This document shows positions 6,023 to 8,799 of a stretch of DNA of 8,799 nucleotides, piece by piece (the stretch's first letter is position 1; each line of letters begins with the position of its first letter). Under the pieces are notes generated by a model. That model saw only the letters and a program-made list of their open reading frames with translations, was not told the DNA's origin and ran no database searches. The stretch comes from Fibrobacteraceae bacterium (GTDB lineage: Bacteria > Fibrobacterota > Fibrobacteria > Fibrobacterales > Fibrobacteraceae): assembly GCA_023231365.1 (NCBI GenBank), contig JALNVO010000112.1, positions 1 through 8,799 of the forward strand. The letters run 5' to 3'. The position numbers and the translations under genes were made by a program.

Positions 6023-6885
6023 TATAATCCTCTTGTAAGAGGGAATAGCTGAATGTTCACTTGGACGACATCATCACCGGTTCCCGCATCTGAGGAAAAA
6101 TCTAATAGTTCTTTTCGCATTAATTGTAAATGTTTTTTCAAAGCGGGGAAATCTTTGCGCTTTATCGCAAAAGTTACCGCCGAAACGTCCCTGTTTTGAG
6201 CAAGGACATCAGACAAGGATGCCGAAGCCAAGGAAAGCATCTGCCGATGATATTCCTTGACAAGCATATCATTTACTTCATCATCTGTGGTAATGAGGGC
6301 ATCGGATTGCCGATAGCTGTTTGCCGTCCGGTCCAAAAGGCCCAAAGACGTGAGAAGTTTCAAGGATTCTGCAACAGCTGTAGGGGAGACGTTTCCCACC
6401 AAATGACGGGAAATCCATTCCGGGGCAGCACTAAATCCCTTAAGCAGAACCATCTCGCGTATGACGGAATGATACCATTCCGTAAAAATGCGGAACTGAG
6501 CCGCCTCCATCTTATGCAAGCGGGAACCCGGACTCGATTTCAAGAGCTTGGAATAATAAAGGGCTTTTTCTTTGTCACTTTTCGCCTGGTTGAAAAAAAC
6601 CAGATTTTCAAAATATTCCGCACGATCCTCAGTGAGCCCCAAGCCTTCGATTATTTTAAGGACTGTATTCTTGGTAATATTCCGCTTCCCGTCCATAACG
6701 AGCTTCAAATGGGCATGGCTGGAGAGCCCGGCCTTTGCCGCAAAGTAGCGGAGACTAAATACCAAAGAAGTTTTCTTCTTGTAGGAATAATAATCGTGGA
6801 GGAATACGCGGTAATTCGTGTATTCCAAAACATCCGGAGCGGACGTTTCTTTGGCGGAAGCTTCTGCGGAATATGTTTCCTGCAT
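6022..6885 (-). CDS. TIGR02147/DUF4423-family putative regulator
   Basis: The 287-residue protein matches the TIGR02147 pattern: VLEYTNYRVFLHDYYSYKK (about 19-37), SLRYFAAKAGLSSHAHLKLV (44-63) with a helix-turn-helix-like layout, VMDGKRNITKNTVLKI (63-78), the GLTEDRAEYFENLVFFNQA segment (83-101), a middle winged-helix-like SPTAVAESLKLLTSLGLLDR (167-186), and the closing QVNIQLFPLTRG. The length is normal for the family. The family was defined from Fibrobacter succinogenes paralogues. A DNA-binding role is suggested by the helical N-terminus but is not established. It is translationally coupled to the downstream lipoprotein gene. Upstream, TATTTT (6893-6898, minus strand) could be a -10 box so close to the ATG that a leaderless message is possible. 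No clear -35 or Shine-Dalgarno is seen. Confidence 0.88.
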   Translation of the reverse strand: MQETYSAEASAKETSAPDVLEYTNYRVFLHDYYSYKKKTSLVFSLRYFAAKAGLSSHAHLKLVMDGKRNITKNTVLKIIEGLGLTEDRAEYFENLVFFNQAKSDKEKALYYSKLLKSSPGSRLHKMEAAQFRIFTEWYHSVIREMVLLKGFSAAPEWISRHLVGNVSPTAVAESLKLLTSLGLLDRTANSYRQSDALITTDDEVNDMLVKEYHRQMLSLASASLSDVLAQNRDVSAVTFAIKRKDFPALKKHLQLMRKELLDFSSDAGTGDDVVQVNIQLFPLTRGL

Positions 6886-6941
6886 AATGTATAAAATAGC
6901 TGTTTAGATACCTTTTCACAGACTAGAACGTTACTTCTCGT

Positions 6942-7514
6942 TTACATTCGTAACCGATCATCTCCAGAAAGCAATGAAAACCGGCAATGACTGAGAAATT
7001 TTCCATGCAAAAATTCAAAGTCCCTAAAAAAGCCTTCTTTTTGGAATCCCAAAGCCAGAGCCAAAGCAATGCTCGGCGCATTCTCTTCCGCTGCGGAAAT
7101 TTCCAGCCGGTGAAGTCCCAGCTTTCGAAAAGCGTAATCCACCACCAATTGTACCGCCTCGCGTGCATATCCATTCCCTATAAATTCTTCCCCTAAAAAA
7201 TAGCCGATGGATCCGGACAGATTTTTTCTATCCACCCACTGAAGGATAACTTCTCCCATCAGAGCTCCGTCTTCCAGCCGGCGGATACCGAACGCCCCTC
7301 CATTAGCCATTTCGCGCTGCATCTGGTAGGCATCAATCGATGCGCTCGCATCTTCAAGTGCCAAAAAAGATTCCACCCAAGGAAACCATCTAGAAAGATG
7401 CTCCCGGGAAGAATTAACCAAGAATAGAAGTTCCTCCGAATCTTTCAGTTCCAAAAAAGAAAGCTCCACGGAGTCTCCTTCCAAAACCTCGGGCGTCATT
7501 TCAAACAAATTCAT
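6942..7514 (-). CDS. GNAT-family N-acetyltransferase, RimJ/RimL-like
   Basis: From the chosen ATG the product is 190 residues, the usual size for RimJ/RimL-type GNAT enzymes, which transfer acetyl from acetyl-CoA to protein N-termini or small amines. The acetyl-CoA binding motif A lies at about 104-121 (IGYFLGEEFIGNGYAREA), where IGNGYA takes the place of the usual (Q/R)xxGxG/A. ENAPSIALALALGFQKEG (144-161) is the conserved region after motif A, with the Asn-x-x-Ser pair. The frame is open upstream to a GTG at 7550, but that start would overlap the lipoprotein gene by 35 nt and its AGGA is too close. The ATG at 7514 lies one base after the lipoprotein TAA and gives the normal N-terminus. The substrate cannot be told. 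Confidence 0.85.
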   Translation of the reverse strand: MNLFEMTPEVLEGDSVELSFLELKDSEELLFLVNSSREHLSRWFPWVESFLALEDASASIDAYQMQREMANGGAFGIRRLEDGALMGEVILQWVDRKNLSGSIGYFLGEEFIGNGYAREAVQLVVDYAFRKLGLHRLEISAAEENAPSIALALALGFQKEGFFRDFEFLHGKFLSHCRFSLLSGDDRLRM

Positions 7515-7515
7515 G

Positions 7516-7932
7516 TTATTCAACGTCACGCACATAAAAAGCCCGCTCACATTCCTGGTCGTTCAAGGCCGAGCAAGGAACCTTTGCCGGATAATAATCG
7601 CCCGTCACCCGCGTAATATGTACAGTAGATGGATCCTTCCACTTGGAAGGGAAAGAAAGGGTGTCGGAAAGATAAATGCTATCTCCTTTAACACGGGTTC
7701 CAAGTTCATCCACATCATATAAGAAAAAGCAACCTTTGCGCTGGCAGAGCCCTGAATACTGGTAGGAAACCTCTCCGCGAATTGTGCGGCAAAAAGAAGC
7801 ACTTTCCGTCTGTGCAGAGAGATTCGAGAGCCCGGCGACGGATCCTTCCGTACAAGTTTCAAAGGAGCTTCCACGGCTGCACGCGATCAAAAAGAATGCG
7901 GTTAAAGGAAAAACAAATATGAAGACTTTCAT
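7516..7932 (-). CDS. Small six-Cys lipoprotein of unknown function
   Basis: The 138-residue product has a signal peptide with a hydrophobic core at 3-16 (VFIFVFPLTAFFLI) and a lipobox LIAC, with lipid attachment at C18. The mature part, about 120 residues, has six cysteines at C27, C48, C63, C68, C120 and C128, so three disulfides are possible, consistent with an extracytoplasmic location. I recognise no domain. It starts the pair with the GNAT gene: its TAA and the GNAT ATG are separated by one base, so the two are probably coupled even though their products work in different compartments. Upstream, TTGCGG-16 nt-TAAATT could be a weak promoter between the tRNA terminator and the ATG. No good Shine-Dalgarno is visible; AAGAGC lies directly before the ATG. 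Confidence 0.78.
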   Translation of the reverse strand: MKVFIFVFPLTAFFLIACSRGSSFETCTEGSVAGLSNLSAQTESASFCRTIRGEVSYQYSGLCQRKGCFFLYDVDELGTRVKGDSIYLSDTLSFPSKWKDPSTVHITRVTGDYYPAKVPCSALNDQECERAFYVRDVE

Positions 7933-7965
7933 GCTCTTAAATTTAACAATAGCAGTTTAGGCCGC

Positions 7966-8003
7966 AAAAAAAAGCCCTGCTCTTTTGAAAAGAACAGGGT
8001 TTT
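7966..8003 (-). terminator. Intrinsic terminator of the tRNA-Leu gene
   Basis: CCCTG (7975-7979) pairs with CAGGG (7995-7999). One C/A mismatch follows, then TCTT pairs with AAGA around a short loop. On the minus strand the hairpin is followed by eight Ts (complement of A 7966-7973). It lies directly behind the tRNA 3' end and separates it from the downstream lipoprotein gene. Confidence 0.85.
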
Positions 8004-8005
8004 AA

Positions 8006-8089
8006 TGCGGGTGAAAGGACTTGAACCTTCATGTCCTTGCGAACACTAGAACCTGAATCTAGCGCGTATACCAATTCCGCCACACCCGC
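8006..8089 (-). tRNA. tRNA-Leu (anticodon CAG)
   Basis: The minus strand folds as an 84-nt class II tRNA. The acceptor GCGGGTG (8083-8089) pairs with CACCCGC (8007-8013), with discriminator A at 8006. The anticodon arm is CTAGA-TTCAGGT-TCTAG, giving anticodon CAG (8053-8055), which reads CTG leucine codons. The long variable arm (GTTCGCAAGGAC) and the T-loop TTCAAGT are as expected for tRNA-Leu. CCA is not encoded, since TTA follows the discriminator base, so it must be added by the tRNA nucleotidyltransferase. Confidence 0.96.
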
Positions 8090-8102
8090 GGAAGCTTCCC
8101 AA

Positions 8103-8130
8103 ATCTTAAAAAAACAAAGGGCTTTGTCAA
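8103..8130 (-). promoter_or_regulatory. Sigma-70-type promoter of tRNA-Leu
   Basis: On the minus strand, the perfect -35 box TTGACA (8125-8130) and the -10 box TAAGAT (8103-8108) are 16 nt apart. Transcription would start a few bases before the tRNA 5' end at 8089. The -35 lies only six bases past the stop codon of the hydrolase gene upstream. Confidence 0.75.
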
Positions 8131-8136
8131 GGGAGG

Positions 8137-8799
8137 TCAGGGCAAAGAGAAGGCATGAGAAACAAAATCTGCAATCCACGAACTTCGATTTGAAGTCCAC
8201 CACGACCAGTCGTGCTCACCCTGCTCATCCACCTGAATCTGGCAGGCTTTGCTTCCTAGTTCCTTGCAAAACGCATCAATCCAAGGAAATACGTTCCGCG
8301 ACGGATAAAGCCGGTCATGCCCGCCTTGGAAAAAGCGCCAAGTACCCACCTTTATTCGTGGCGATGAAGCCAAATTTTTCGCATCGGCTACGCTCGAAAG
8401 ATTCGTACTCACAAGCAACCGGGAACGCACTTTTCGCCGGCCCTTGAGCGAATATCCCAATACTCCTAGACCGCCATCGGACACGCCTACAAGCGAGACT
8501 TCATCAATTTTTACTTTCCAGCGAAGAGCGAGCGAATCCAAAGCGATATCCACCGCCCGGAGAGCATCATCTGTAAGCCAATGCGTTTCACCACAAGCCG
8601 AAACGCTCATTACGGCATAATTCGCAGAAAGTTTACCCATAAAAGGAACAAGGGCCGCTCCCGCCTCATAGCCTTTGGCACATTTCAAGCTCTGCATCCC
8701 ACCGTGAAACCAGACAAATACTTTGGGAACCTTCGGCGATCCTTTGTGCCAAACGGCAGATGGACTTGAAAAACTACCAGATGGAACAACTAGCGAATC
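8137..8799 (-). CDS. Alpha/beta-hydrolase, esterase-like (5' end beyond window)
   Basis: The minus-strand frame is open to the window edge, giving 220 visible residues; the first ATG (8697) is internal, because the 34 codons before it continue the fold (KVPKVFVWFHGG). Residues are numbered from the edge. HGG at 32-34 is the usual oxyanion-hole motif. GVSDGG (105-110) is the nucleophile elbow with S107. GGHDRLYP supplies the acid D162, and GEHDWSWW supplies H196. A complete Ser-Asp-His triad is therefore present. The pattern fits the esterase/PHB-depolymerase-like group of serine hydrolases, which includes acetyl-xylan and feruloyl esterases in plant-fibre degraders. The substrate and any signal peptide cannot be judged without the missing N-terminus. 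The stop (TGA, 8137-8139) is followed closely by the tRNA promoter; no separate terminator is visible. Confidence 0.82.
   Translation of the reverse strand, partial: DSLVVPSGSFSSPSAVWHKGSPKVPKVFVWFHGGMQSLKCAKGYEAGAALVPFMGKLSANYAVMSVSACGETHWLTDDALRAVDIALDSLALRWKVKIDEVSLVGVSDGGLGVLGYSLKGRRKVRSRLLVSTNLSSVADAKNLASSPRIKVGTWRFFQGGHDRLYPSRNVFPWIDAFCKELGSKACQIQVDEQGEHDWSWWTSNRSSWIADFVSHAFSLP

Noticed and set aside
6130..6894. Plus-strand 254-codon ORF
   Set aside because: It is the antisense of the TIGR02147 gene, with no recognisable domain; the minus-strand protein matches a known family end to end.
7515..7550. Longer start (GTG 7550, 202 residues) for the GNAT gene
   Set aside because: It would overlap the lipoprotein gene by 35 nt, its AGGA is only two bases from the start, and the ATG at 7514 gives a normal RimJ/RimL N-terminus one base after the upstream stop.
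8031..8447. Plus-strand 138-codon ORF
   Set aside because: It runs antisense through the tRNA-Leu gene, its promoter and the hydrolase gene, and shows no domain.
8137..8697. ATG at 8697 as the start of the hydrolase
   Set aside because: The frame is open to the window edge and the codons before 8697 encode the strand and HGG oxyanion motif of the same fold, so the start lies outside the window.

Overview
The window looks like chromosomal DNA from Fibrobacter or a close relative. The evidence is a TIGR02147/DUF4423-type protein (a paralogous family first defined in Fibrobacter succinogenes), three short-signal lipoproteins (one with a Ser-rich linker, one with a GIEIGNP motif after the lipidated Cys), and a biotin-dependent sodium-pump decarboxylase operon. 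This assignment comes from family recognition only; no search was run.

Layout. Bases 1-2866 (+) hold the 3' end of a carboxyltransferase gene followed by three complete genes in the order A-D-C-B, the order known for methylmalonyl-CoA decarboxylase (mmdADCB) of Propionigenium modestum. The genes are tightly spaced and end in a strong intrinsic terminator at 2884-2923. Together they would decarboxylate methylmalonyl-CoA (or a similar acyl-CoA) through a biotin carrier and export Na+ across the inner membrane.

Bases about 2924-4765 are an accessory-looking interval. They hold a possible gene remnant (3081-3338), two related structured non-coding modules (about 3375-3660 and 4411-4697), and between them an AT-rich gene for a small Cys-rich lipoprotein (3867-4388) with its own promoter. 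The interval from 3310 to 4769 is bounded by a 12-nt direct repeat, GGGCACCTCTAA. The right-hand copy contains the stop codon of the next gene. This modular arrangement is the most unusual part of the window.

Bases 4766-6885 (-) encode a TIGR02147-family putative regulator and, through a TAATG overlap, a large lipoprotein with a C-terminal carbohydrate-binding-like domain. Bases 6942-7932 (-) encode a small six-Cys lipoprotein and a RimJ/RimL-like GNAT acetyltransferase, one base apart. A tRNA-Leu(CAG) gene (8006-8089, -) follows with its own promoter and terminator. The window ends inside a serine alpha/beta-hydrolase (esterase-like) gene on the minus strand whose 5' end is beyond the edge.
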